This document shows positions 10,691 to 23,500 of a DNA stretch of 64,000 bases, in pieces. The stretch covers positions 14,104,394 to 14,168,393 of the forward strand of contig NC_061065.1 in NCBI RefSeq assembly GCF_021917145.1, in the 5' to 3' direction. This DNA is from Hypomesus transpacificus (lineage: Eukaryota; Chordata; Actinopteri; Osmeriformes; Osmeridae). The notes under the pieces were generated by a model. It was not told the DNA's origin. It worked only from the letters and a program-made list of their open reading frames with translations, and did not search any database. Positions within the stretch are counted from its first letter, which is position 1, and every line of letters starts with the position of its first letter. Position numbers and translations under genes: made by a program.

Positions 10691-13600
10691 CATACAGGCA
10701 CGGAATGACATTTTGCAGAGGAGTCCATTGTTCTAATACAATGAGAGATAAACTTGACCTAGGAGGCATAAAACAGGGCTAGAACAGGATAGAGCACTAC
10801 ACACTAAACGCTTTTGAGAGTCTCCTGAATCGGTCTTTCTGTTTCTGAGCTTACACTAATGACCCAATGTACCTGTTAAATAAATATAGCATTTTGCTTC
10901 AGATATCATTTGTGTATTGGCATAGATTAAATTCAGTAGTACCATCTATATTTGTAATAACTCATCTTGAGTTCAATACGCTCCAGACGCCGGGTAGCAC
11001 GGCACTGACCTTGTTAAACTCATCAACTGCTGATGTATCAAATGTGTTCTTTCCGGAAACGTGGTGTGGCCTGTTCCCCCGGACAAGGATCTTTATCTTT
11101 GAGACAAAGAATAGCTTTGTTGCTTTTCAAACTGAATAATTACATTCATTCTGTTTTTATTGAGGATGGGGAGAGTAAGTCATTTGTGGACAATCTTCAT
11201 TTGTGTTGCTGCACCATCATTTATCCAAACTGACACCATTCCACTAAGGGTGTATTATTTAGTTCCATCATTCACTACACTAAAAACAAATGACCATCCG
11301 CAACGCCCCTCCGCCCCCCCCCCCCTCCTCGGTCTTGTTTGGGAACAGATTGATTAAGAAGGGAGTACATTCTCCCTTCCTGACTACACAGTTGTGCTAA
11401 TGAGTCATTTAAGAGTGTCATTACATTTGAAGGATCTCTCACAGATCCATGGCAGGGACGCAAAAATCTCTGCAATAAAACCCCTTTTCCAGTTCCATGT
11501 TTTAAGAGGCAGCAGTGTCTGTCACATCAGTGTGGGCTGATGATTAGAGTGGAGGGTTCTGAGTGAGGGGAGCTGGAATAATTTGGGTGGAGGGGTACAT
11601 ACTGTATGAAAAGCTTTTGGTGTGTCAAATGCACAAAGTGTCTTTTTCCTCAAATGTTCTCAGGCAGAATTGGCATTTTGTGTCCATATTGTAGTGTTAC
11701 CATTTCTGTTCATCGGAAATCGGTTGTGACTGTAGATTTATTGTTTTGTGTACAGCACATAACAGAACATCACGTTAAAGTGCGAGAACATTTTTCTTGT
11801 ATGTAAGTTGTTATTGTTTGTTACCTTTTATGTGCATTACCTGTATGTGTACACGTGTGTGTGTACGTGTGTGTGTGGGTACACACAATCATTGTGTGTA
11901 GGTTTAGATTCACGTGCATGTGTTCCAGAAGCAGATCAGTTCCGAGCTCTCCCATTTGGCTGGCGTTTTCTCATTAGTGACTTTCTCCCATTTGAAAGCT
12001 TTTGTCCCCGAAACCACATTAGCGCGTAATGAGCCTTTTTCGACAGCGCGGGGTCAGGCTCGCTAGCTGTGCTCGGCTAACCCACCGCCACAGGAGCCCT
12101 GACAGGGCCAGCCCATATCATTATGAGGCGCGTGCTAAACAGCCTCTGATTTGACTGGGAAGCCCACAATGAGAGAGGATGTCGCACCGAAACGCCGGTC
12201 CTCTTGCGGGGACATGGAAGCCCTCCTGGGGAGGGAGCCACAGCGAATGCACTGATGTGACAACTTTCATGTTCAAGCCAAAGTTCCCAAAGGCTAATGA
12301 AGGGGAGCTCTGTTTGAAAATCCCAGTGTGAGACATGGTGGAATTGGATCACGGCATTGCTATTATAAGGAGCAACAAATGTGGCTGTGGGTGTCTGAGG
12401 CAAAGGAGGCGAAGCAAAGAAGTTCCAACTGACATGATGTGCATCACAAAGTTGCCATTTTAGGCATGCCGTAGCTTCACTGGAATGTGTAGCTATGGAG
12501 GTGATCCACACGCCGACTCAAAATAGGTTTTCACCAACAGCACAGAAAATGTTGTCATCCATCAGTTATACACCGAAAGTCAAAATTTGGACTCATTGTT
12601 TGAACTAGGGAAGATTCTTATTCAGTGTTGCCACAAACCTGCCTGTATTAGAATGAATATGATTGACATGTAGCCTTGTCTGTCAATGCCAGTAGATAGA
12701 GGCTGAAACAAAGGAAGAATGAGCCCATTGTAGCAGTTGGATAACTGCATTGTCTTCAAGAGAACATCAGAAGATGTTGCCGGAAACAATCCTGGCTTCC
12801 GCTACTAAACAAGGAAAAGTGAAACATTGTTAGTAAAGATTCTATACGTATCGTGTCAAGATCATAATTGAACAGCACAAATGTTTTAACCTGGCAGGCA
12901 ACCAAGGGCTGAATATAGGACCTGGATGCACAACTATGTATACATTTCAACTTCTGCATATTGTTTATATACAGTATTTATATGCAGGACTACTTACATT
13001 TATCGGGTTTTCTACCTTTGAGGCGTACATTTTTGGGGGACTGCATCATTATTTGACTGGATAGCTTGTTTTTGCTTCCTCGTCTCCGCGGAGTGGTTAG
13101 GACAAGACCTATCACACCCCTATCCACTTAGAAGTGTGTCCCCACTGAAGTGGGGCTATTGGTTTTAATCCACCTCTATGTGATTCCCAGTTTGGCCTGG
13201 ATTTTAAGCTCCTCCACAAACACCCGTCGAAGAGGAGGGAGAGGCGACAGCTGTACGGCTGGAGGGCTGTTGACACTGGGACGTGTATCGACTGCTTCAT
13301 TATGATACTGTTTTAACAGGACTCAACAGTATATCCTCCTATTTCCAGTGGGGGCTTTAGATGTGTGACCTTTGACAATGACGGGATGATCTCCCCATCC
13401 TCAGAACACCTCAGGGGAGAGGCTGTGTGATAGCTTTTCGCCAGCTGGGGGCAGTATTTACCAATCATTGTTCAACCACTTTTCTATCGTTCCATCACCA
13501 AGTGAAGCTTTTAGAATGTAATTTTCCTTGCAAAAATAAACTGCAAAGATTCTAATAGAAATGTGTGCAAACGATATCACACGGTTTTATTTGGTCAAAT

Positions 13601-16600
13601 ATATATGATATATTTAGCCGTAAACATGTTTGACAACTTATTTTTCCTTGTGAAATTGCATTTTGCCAGTTCTCCAAAACATAAATATTAGTAAAATGCT
13701 TTACAATTAGCTCATAGCTTTTAACTATGTTTTAGCAATTTAGCTTACATGTTTGTGTAATTCATTATCTCATATTTACAACAACAAAATAAGATATACA
13801 CCATGTGTGAAAAGCATGTGCAGTGAATTTCTAAAAAAAAACATTCATAAGCACCTTTCAAGCTTTGTTTTTCTTAATTTTTTCGAAACAGATTTTTAGG
13901 CTAACGTGGAAAACAACAGTTCAGTGTGTTCATGGACAGCTTGGAGGTGTATTATGTGAATTATCGCCCACTCCATCCTAAATCTCCTCATATGTTATTT
14001 ATGTCACTCACCCTTTTGCAACACCCTTTCCTGACAAAAATTGGGGGGAAAAATTAAATTAAAGCCATTTTCCGTCAAGGGCCTTCAAGGTCAGTGTTTT
14101 TATGAAGGAGAGTCTCTGAGCAGACCCTCTGGGAGAACACAAGAATGGTAGGCAAGCTTTTCTCTAGGTCAGCAGTTAGCTGAAATGAGAGGGCCTCTGG
14201 AGCAGCTGTGCCTTCACTGTGCTCTAGTGTGGTCATGTAATACACCCTCATGTCTATGGGAAGCATTCCCATAGAAAAGTGTCTCTCTACACCCGCTCCA
14301 GGGTGGTATACTCATTTGTTTTTACCATAATTAGTCAGAAGTAGACCCAAGTCATCAGTAGGTCCACTTGGCTCCGAGTCTTGTTTGTTGTGATCAAAGG
14401 GCACTTAGTTTGGTTTTGTCATTCATTGGCCATGCACAGCGATGTTGTATATTCTAACTGTCAGGGCATGGGTCAATATGTCTCTCACAATTTGGCCTGG
14501 ATGAATCATGCAAAATGTATCTGAGACTATCATGCGACTGAAAGAAATGGAGAGACTATTTTGAATGATCCGCGAGATAAAACGACGGTGTACTATGAAC
14601 AAATGTGTGGTGTTCAGGGTTATGCCCGATGGCTAAAGAGAAACGACCAATGTGCAAATTCATGGAAAACCTCTTTTGAAAATTAATTGAATCACACTCC
14701 AGTTAAAGGCTAACCGGGGGAAACATGTTTGTTATTAAAACGCTTTATACTTGAAGCTCATCCTCTGCATTTCCATGCTAATGGGCAGGTAAGGGCTCTC
14801 ACGCTCTGGTAATACTGGGCACACTAGGCTTCCTGCCAGTGGCATCCCTGTTTTTAACAGAGTGCTTTCAATTCACATCAATTTAGCCCAATTAAACTGC
14901 TTTATGTCCACTGAGAGTGTTTTAGAGCAGCATTACAAACCATCCTTTTCAATTAGCTATGATGAAAAGATCCATAACAGATCCCTTTGTTTTCTGTCTT
15001 CACATCGGGCCGCCCAATATATCACATATGAAACCTTGTTTACCAATTGGTTACCAAACTGAATCTACTGGCCGCTCACACATGGTCATCTCTGTCAGTC
15101 TGCAAGCCAAATCTTTTGAAATCTGTGATGAATACACAGTGGGTTGAACATGTATGTACAGAATCCTTTACATGGTATTCTTATTTGACATGTCATGGAT
15201 TAATATGCAGTAAATACATTAAAAGAGAGAGAGGCACACTTCAACATTGCGTAATTATTCCACTTTGTTTTGAAGAGGTATTTTCTAAATTGTAGCCAAC
15301 ATTGGCCCTGAATTTAACCTTCAAACAAAGCAGATTGTGATCCTGCATGTGTCTCACATCCAATCAAAAATCTCTACTGGTTCTTTATTCTCACAGACTG
15401 AGCAGAAATGGATTCAAAGAGGCTCCGGCGTGAAGACATCCTCAAAGAAGCACAGAGCTCAAGGCCCCATCAGGACCTTGGAGGCATAAATTGATCTATT
15501 ATACTATGTGAATTCACACTGAGCTTTTCATGTGCCGGTATCCCAGCCAGCAGATCAGCGAATCAAAAGAGGCTAAAATAAATAGTTGGATGGAAAATTG
15601 GATGAAGATGTGTGGCTGATGTCTGTATTGGAATAGTTTGAATTATAATGTGTTGTATGGCACAGTGTATTTTCTGTGCATGACGCATTCTTGATGGAAT
15701 GTTCTTTACTTTTGGATGGAGTGTAGACATTCACAAGCAGGATAGCTTGTGCGGGCACAAATTAAAGGACCTGGTAAAATGTGTTTAAAGAATTTTAGAG
15801 ACCACTGTTGAGTTCAGATGAAAACAGCAGATGAGCACTAAGATGACAACAGCAATCCAGGCTCTTGAGACCAATCACTATACTGCTGATTACATTTTCA
15901 GTAGTCTACCAGTTTGGGGTACCCGTTTACCAGTTTGGGGTACGATGTTTATCAGAATTGTTGGTTAAAAAAAGTCAGTTGTGTTAGTGCCAGATACAAG
16001 CCTACTCATACTCAGTTTTGTGAGAAAGCTCATCTGTTCCAGGCCGATTCATTAAGTAATTGGTTTCCAGTTGTTTACATGAGTATTAAGCCTATTCAGG
16101 AGCCTTTGAGAGTTGTATTGTCCAATGGCTCATGTTATGAATGCGAAATGAGATGGTTGTGTGCGTGTGTGTGTGTAGGGGGGGGGGGTGTTTCTTATTG
16201 GCAAAACATTGAACTGAAATAAATGTGACTTCTCTGTTCCACATATTTGATTATTCCTTAGAAAAATAAGAATTTTCCCACCATGCAATGGTGGTGCAAT
16301 CACAGTGGTCATCATACTTAAAATCATCCACAAATATGTTGTTTATTTTTTTGGAACTCATTGTAATTGCCTGTTTAAAGTTTTGCTCTAAACATGAGAG
16401 GGACAACAATGACTGTGACCTGCCGGTGGAGGGCCCTCTCCCTCTGTGTGGTGGACATGGCCTCTGGTAGAGCTTATTAGTTGGGTCACTGCAGGAGCTC
16501 TATAGCGATTTATTGATTTATGTATCTATATGAGTTGTATCACATATTGAGAGTAAGAAATTGATATTGCATATATATCATTGTCTATAGCACCATTTTT

Positions 16601-16822
16601 TCATTGGCTAAAGTCTTTTATAACTTTTTTTTTTTTTACTGTAAACTAACATATTTCCTTTGGCTATATAAAATAATAACAGCTTGGCCTTATTTCTTCT
16701 AATTGATATACTATTTTTAAATGTATTTTTTACCCATCAAATCATAAAATATCCATATTGCTAATGAAATATATCTGTTATAGACTGGGGCTTTCTGAAA
16801 ATACTGTCAGAAATGCCTTTTT

Positions 16823-16873
16823 GCACTGACCAGAGCCATAGAAAAAGGCTTTTTCTATGGCTCTGGCACTGAC
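16823..16873. mobile_element. Minimal palindromic hAT-like remnant with 8-bp target duplication
   Basis: A perfect inverted repeat occupies 16831-16865. A 17-base arm starting CAGAGCCATAGAAAAAG and its exact complement are separated by a single G. It is flanked on both sides by the identical 8-mer GCACTGAC (16823-16830 and 16866-16873). An 8-bp target-site duplication and CAGAG termini fit hAT-superfamily elements. The element consists only of its terminal inverted repeats, with no interior. This is my interpretation of a pattern that is plain in the sequence. Confidence 0.6.
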
Positions 16874-17440
16874 GCCTGCGTGTCACCTTAGTTACTCTGA
16901 CACACTGATCATTGGCTACTTGAGCTATCGTACTATTAACATTGACTAGCTTTGCTAGGTGAAATTCCCTACAAAATGAGGCAGTGTCAATGTTCATGGA
17001 AATAGAACCATTAGTAGGCAAGTGTTTCCGTCTTGAAATCAGCTCCTTCCTGTCTGAAGTATAACAGCTGATGGACATTTTGTCCGTAAGGGGACAATGC
17101 ATAAAAGAAAATCTCAAATGAATTTAAAATGTGTTGCTATGAAAGCTATTACTCTAACAACATGCAGTAGCCTATCACAAATATGGCATACTAGGCTAGT
17201 ATTTTTCAATTGTGTACGACTCTTATCTCTTAAATTATGTATGACAGGGTAGTCTTACATAGTAGATTAGCTGAAAACACCAATAATACCAATTCTGTAG
17301 TTGAAGATCTTACTGAATATACAACTTTTGCTATTTGTTTGATACTCTCGGTTTTCTCAGGATGCGACTATCATAGAATGGAGTCCACTTTTTAACCACA
17401 ATCCAAAGTGGCGCTCCATAAAAGATGTAAAACGCATGGA

Positions 17441-17592
17441 CAGCAACCGGAAGATTTTGTTAAACAACCCGGAAACAAATGTAGGCCCGGAACGTTTCTT
17501 AGGAGCCCGTACTACAGCAGTTGTTTTAACCAAGTGTTTTGAAACATTTTTTTAATTACTAGTGTTTATTGCTTGTATATGAACTACGGGAG
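17441..17592 (+). promoter_or_regulatory. xrn2: Proximal promoter / 5' UTR region of xrn2 with ETS-type sites
   Basis: The sequence just before the xrn2 start codon contains CCGGAAG at 17447-17453, CCGGAAA at 17469-17475 and a further CCGGAAC. These are ETS/GABP-type cores common in housekeeping promoters. No TATA box is evident. The transcription start cannot be fixed from sequence alone. Confidence 0.45.
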
Positions 17593-20500
17593 ATGGGAGT
17601 CCCCGCATTTTTTCGTTGGCTGAGTCGGAAGTATGCGTCAATTATTGTGCATAGTGTTGAGGAGAGGGTAAGTGTTTGTAGCCAACATGCTATTGCCAAC
17701 AAACGTGTTAGCTTGCTAGATAAAAGGTTTTACGAAGGCCGTGTGTAATAGTTATTGTTATAATATAAATATATTGAACTGACGCGTCTTACGCCAATGT
17801 TTGATTTCACCAATTAATGGCAGTAGTTTGTTATTTAAATACAAATCAACAAATTAGCGATCGGTCTTTCTACACTAGGAATCGACGCAAGGAAAGTAGC
17901 TACGCCACACATTAGCTAATGCGCGCGTGCGATGCACTAGTGCACTTACTCACACGGGTACCCATATTGCGCAATGCACTTTGATGGTGTCAAGGTTGCA
18001 CTATTTTTATTTTGTCAAAATGTTATTCTTCCACAGTCGAAGGAATGCAATGGTGTGCGTATTCCCGTGGACACCAGCAAGCCAAATCCGAATGAAGTGG
18101 AATTTGACAATTTGTACTTGGACATGAATGGGATCATTCACCCGTGTACACATCCTGAAGACAAGTTGGTCATACTTTTTCGCATGTTTTGATGCATGAT
18201 ATTGTATTATGATTGATATACATCTGCTAAAGTAAACATTTACCTCTACAGGCCTGCCCCCAAAAATGAAGATGAAATGATGGTTGCCATTTTTGAGTAC
18301 ATTGATCGTCTTTTCAATATATGTCGACCAAGAAGGGTGCTCTACATGGCTATAGATGGAGTGGTAATTTTTTCCTTTCTTACAACCAATTACAAAAAGT
18401 CATGGTGGCAGCTAAATAATTGTGGAATATTTACATTCCATTTACAATTTATGCATTTAGCAGACACTTTTATCCAAAGCGACTTCCAAAAGAGAGCTTT
18501 ACAAAATATAAGTATAGTCCCAGTTTTAGCTGACATAACTGCTTGTCTTTAAACAGGCCCCCCGAGCCAAAATGAACCAGCAGAGGTCCAGGAGATTCCG
18601 GGCGTCCAAGGAAGGGACCGAGTTGGTTGAAGAGAAAAACAAAATGAGAGAGGAGGTCATCCAGAGAGGTGCCTAAATTGGGAACATTTACTCTTAACAA
18701 CTGCAAAACATTTAAAGCACTTGAAACAAGACCATTAGTGGAATTATGTAATTGATATTGGCCGGGTTTCCCAGATTCGTTAAGAAGCTCTTAACGCTAA
18801 GAGCTTGTTAGGAGCATTCTAAGAGCGTTCTAGAGCGTTCTTGGAACGCTTCTAAGAAGCTCTTAGCGTTAAGAGCTTCTTAACGAATCTGGGAAACCCG
18901 GCCAATGTCTTGATTTTGTGTCTATTTGAATCCTCAATCCAACCTGCTTTTCTGTCCAAAAATGTCTAGGAGGGTATCTTCCACCTGATGAAATAAAGGA
19001 GAGGTTTGACAGTAACTGCATCACCCCAGTAAGTCAAATAGTTTGACCCCTATTTAAATGTATTTGAAAGCCTCTCTGAAATGCAAAACGCCAATAATAA
19101 AAACAAATTGTCTCCAAGGGAACAGAATTCATGGACAACCTTGCAAAGTGTCTCAGATACTATGTGGCAGATAGACTCAGTAACGATCCTGGTTGGCGTA
19201 ACCTTACGGTCAGTATTATGATTTTGTTGGTAGGAAAATATTTAGTCCAGCCACTACTTTGGTTTGGTCCTTATACACATTAGTCACATGATTCATCTTA
19301 CTATGCAGGGTTTACTGGAGTGCATGGAATCAGAAGTTTTCTTTTCTCTACCTAGGTTGTTTTGTCTGATGCCAGTGTGCCAGGTGAGGGGGAGCACAAG
19401 ATTATGGACTACATCAGGAGGCAGAGAGGTACCAAAACTGAAGTGACACAAGGCTTACTGTGACCATCATGTTAGCCTTTCCTCACTCAAATACTCAGAT
19501 CAGCCAGAATGTCATTCAACTTTCCTCAACTTTATTTCCTTTGTTTTCTTTCTTTTTAGCTCAGCCTCACCATGACCCGAACACCCATCACTGTCTTTGT
19601 GGGGCTGACGGTAAGCCGGTGTCTCATCAACTCAATAATATTGGCAAGCTTGAGCCCGTGTGACAACTACAACAATGTAGTCTGTGTACTGTGTGTAAGC
19701 TGATTGAGACAGTACTGTACTGCATACATGTCTTGCACTGCATGTCCTCCTCGTGTTAACACATTGTTAATCATGACATGTATCATGACTGTTCCTTAGG
19801 CCCAGTAGAGGAAACAACCTGAACCCAGTCAAACTCTGAGCTAGTCATTTCTGAGCTAGTCAAAATGCACATTCTCCATCTGTTTTTAAGAATATTAGGA
19901 TAGTGGGAAAAAATTACAACTATTGTATTGGAAAGGTGTTCTGATAATAAAAATATAAAGATATAAATCCTATAAATTATCAAATTCAACTTGAAATCCA
20001 AACGTAATCAATGTGTCTTGTCCACATTCATTTGTGAACAAAACAACCAATCTATCTGTAATTAAGCTAAGTAATGAGCAGATGGTTAGAACGGAGAGTG
20101 CTTTGCAGATGAAGGAAGATGACTGGGGCTAGAGAGAGCCAGCCTTTTTTCACTGTTAAGGATGGTTAGGCTGTAGCCTGAAAAACCTTTGGTTACATAA
20201 AATGTGCTAGTATACAAACTCAAGTTTTCTTGAACGGCTGTATTTTTATAGACCAATTTGCACCGTACGTCACACGACTGTCAAGCAGGCTCAACTGCGC
20301 ATGTAGGTTGCAAAAGACGAACTTCTCCTGGGTATAATACACTTGGAGTGTCGATCAGGTCATCATACATCTCTGTCCACTGGATTACAGGGCTTGACAT
20401 TAACCTTTTGAGGCACTTGGACGAGTACATATACGTTTCACTTGTCAATGCACAAAAGTCACTTGACCCCGATACCTTTAAATAGCCTGACTAAGTGATC

Positions 20501-23500
20501 GGGCAAAACTAGCCTGGCTAACGGAGGTCGCTATCACAGGTAAATGATGAATGAAATAGGCTTGGTTAAAGAAATCTGAGATGTTGGCTATCTTCAACAG
20601 GCTCGTATCTACGATAGGCAGTCCTCCCTGACGTTTCTGGTGTAGAATGGAGTGAAGTACAACATTGTGCACACTACCAGTGAGCGACGAGTCTGACTGA
20701 GGCTAACGTCAAAATAGTGTATCGGGATTGCCAGTTTAAACAAACAAATCAGAAAAATAATTGGACCAGCTGGCTAAAAGCTAAATTCCCATATTTCTTG
20801 AAAGCTGCCCTGCTCGATTTTTTAGATGTAGAATTGACTGTAAAACTGTACAATTATGAACTTTATGACATGATGACGTGAAGACATGGCTGCCGCTTGA
20901 CTATGCGGTCTGTACCGGGCGACATACTCAAATTTCAAGACTTTCGTGACCCAAATCTGATGCCACAGATCAATGGGGAATCACTTTCTCTCTTATAGGC
21001 TGTCCTCCTCGACTTTTTTGGTATTTTTAAATATAACTATTTGTATGATCTGTGTCGTCCTTTTGCCGTTTTAAATGCTATCATTTCCCGGTTTTCTGCA
21101 GCCAAATTGCGCGCGCATCCCGAGTGTTTACAAACAAGAAATTAAACGGCTTGTAATTTATCTAAAAAATATATCACTCCTAGGTAAAACAGAAACTTGA
21201 CTTTAGATTGTAGACATTCAAATGTTTGTTTTTTTAATGCAAAGTTGTTTGTCTATTCAAACAACATAAAGATACATTAAGCTTAGATTATCTTGATGGA
21301 CAGTGGCTGTTGCAACCAAATTTGGATAATAATACAAAACAGAATTTATACTCTACAGTTCAACATCAGTCAAAGAAAAAGGTGTACACTCGAATGTGAT
21401 TGATATTTTTATTGTGAACTGTTTTGCCAGTTGCAACTCTTCAGGTCTGAATGTGAATGAAGATAGGGATCGGTTTTTCCGCTATCCTAATTGTTCTTGC
21501 TTATTAATGCTTGGTTAAAGCATTTAGATTGGCTGCAATTATGTAGCACACAGAACAAAAAGAATGCTGCATTCAGTGGTTTACGCTGCATTTGGTGGAC
21601 AAAGGAGGAAAAATATTCAGGGTAATTAGATTGAAGTGGAGCTTGATACATTTGCCCCCTAAATGGATGAATTATACCATTGTACATTTGTATTACCAAT
21701 GCATGTGCATAATAATGTATGTCCGGCCCACGTAGGATTGGTGATGTGAATAGATGGAGCCTGCAAAGCCTTCTCATTGTCTGATAACAATGCACGCGGC
21801 GTCCCTGGAAACTGGGCTCCTTTTGGAAAGTTTTCCGTCATGAAATGAGTTGAAATCGATTTGGATGTTGCTTTGTTTGCTCAGCCGATCTTATCATGCT
21901 GGGGCTGGCCACACATGAGCCTAACTTCACCATCATCCGAGAGGAGTTCAAGCCCAACAAGCCCAGGCCATGTGCTCTGTGCAACCAGATGGGTCATGAG
22001 ATCAAAGACTGCCAGGGAGTGGCAAGAGAAAAGCAGGGAGAGGTAAGTGAATGTGTTCAACCCCCCCTCCCCACTCCTCCCCGCAAATGGATTTGTATGG
22101 CATTCTCCAATTGGACAATAACCAATTCTGTGGATGTTTCTCCAGCATGATCAGTTTGCAGACTCTGTGCCGGCTTCAGAACAAGAATTCATATTCATAA
22201 GACTCTCTGTATTGCGTGAGGTATGTGAAGACTTTTAAAATAATAAATCAAATAAATAGTTTTCAAGTGAAAGACATTGCGTGTACTATATTGAATAGGA
22301 CCTTTTCTATCTGATAACTGTGGCATTGAAAGAAATACGAATCCTCCTTCTCAATCTTCAATTGATGTATTAGATGTTTGTGGGTTTGATATTTATCAAG
22401 GCCTCCTTGCTTTTCTGTAGTATCTGGAAAGGGAGCTGACAATGGCGAGTCTACCCTTTCCCTTTGACTTTGAGAGGAGTGTTGACGATTGGGTCTTCAT
22501 GTGTTTCTTTGTGGGAAACGATTTCCTGCCTCATTTGCCGTCGTTAGAAATAAGGTGAGCCAGCCGACAAATCCATTACAGCAAAGCGTTCATCGGCTTC
22601 ATGACATTTCAAAGGTCTCGACTTGATTTTCTTTGTTTTCAGAGAGGGTGCCATAGATCGGCTGGTGGGCATCTACAAGGATGTTGTCCACAAGACCGGA
22701 GTGAGTATATCAGTAGTGCTTGTATATTTCAAAGCCAGGCTTCAGTTGGACCTTCTTGCCTGAATGCTTCCTGCGTTTTCTCCCATGTCGCCACGCTCCC
22801 TCTGTGGTTTCCTCACAGGGCTACCTGACGGAGAATGGCTTTGTCAACCTGGAACGAGTCGAACTGATCATGCAAGCAGTGGGTGTGGCCGAGGACAACA
22901 TCTTCAAGAAACGCAAAGATGATGATGTAAGTTTGCAGGATGAACAGTGGCTTTAGCAGCCTATTTGGTCTCTTCAGTAGGTCATATTTTGCTGTGGCTG
23001 CACAGGTAGATGGGAGATTGCCCATTTGGGTTGCATGAACAGCTGCAATGTAGGCATCTGATTAAAATTGCTCTCTGGGCGAGGTATTTGCCATTGATAC
23101 TCAACTATAATTTGGTCTAGTTTAAGGGACGGCAATTTTAGGAATTCAACGACAGTGAATAGCCATTTTCTATTGCTCTTGTAGTCAGCTGCACTGTTTG
23201 TTCACATAATTGGGTTTGTCTTGTAGGAGGGCTTCAAAAGAAGAATGAAGGAGAAGAAAAAGAGAATGAAAGTAAGTGATACAGATGTGTCCATTTGAAT
23301 TGAAGTCCTCTCTGTTTCGTGTCATGTGATACCAAATTTAATTTGGATTTGTTTTGACAAAATGCTTTGAAATGACTGCCTTGGAAAAAAAAGAAAGAAA
23401 ATGCTTCTTTTGGTTTCCGTGGGTTTCACAGCGTCTGGCTTTGTGTTTCCTAGGCCCAGCAGGCCCCATCCTACCTGACCTCTGGTCAGTTTGCCCCTCA

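Larger units (their letters stand above)
6974..17440. other. Gene-free intergenic stretch upstream of xrn2
   Basis: I see no credible exon in about 10.4 kb. Open frames are short, lack splice structure and show no family motif. Contents include a (CT)n microsatellite at 10641-10686, GT/CA runs near 9.95 and 11.87 kb, a C-run near 11.32 kb, and a 35-bp palindrome at 16831-16865. Blocks such as 12.0-12.4 kb and 14.3-15.3 kb are complex and non-repetitive. They could be conserved regulatory sequence, but that cannot be decided from one genome. Confidence 0.6.

Noticed and set aside
12077..12511. 144-codon frame on the - strand
   Set aside because: No recognisable motif. The sequence may be conserved non-coding DNA, and open frames of this size are expected by chance in 64 kb.
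15912..15942. Short repeat of ACCAGTTTGGGGTAC
   Set aside because: Only two 15-base copies; trivial local duplication with no other structure.
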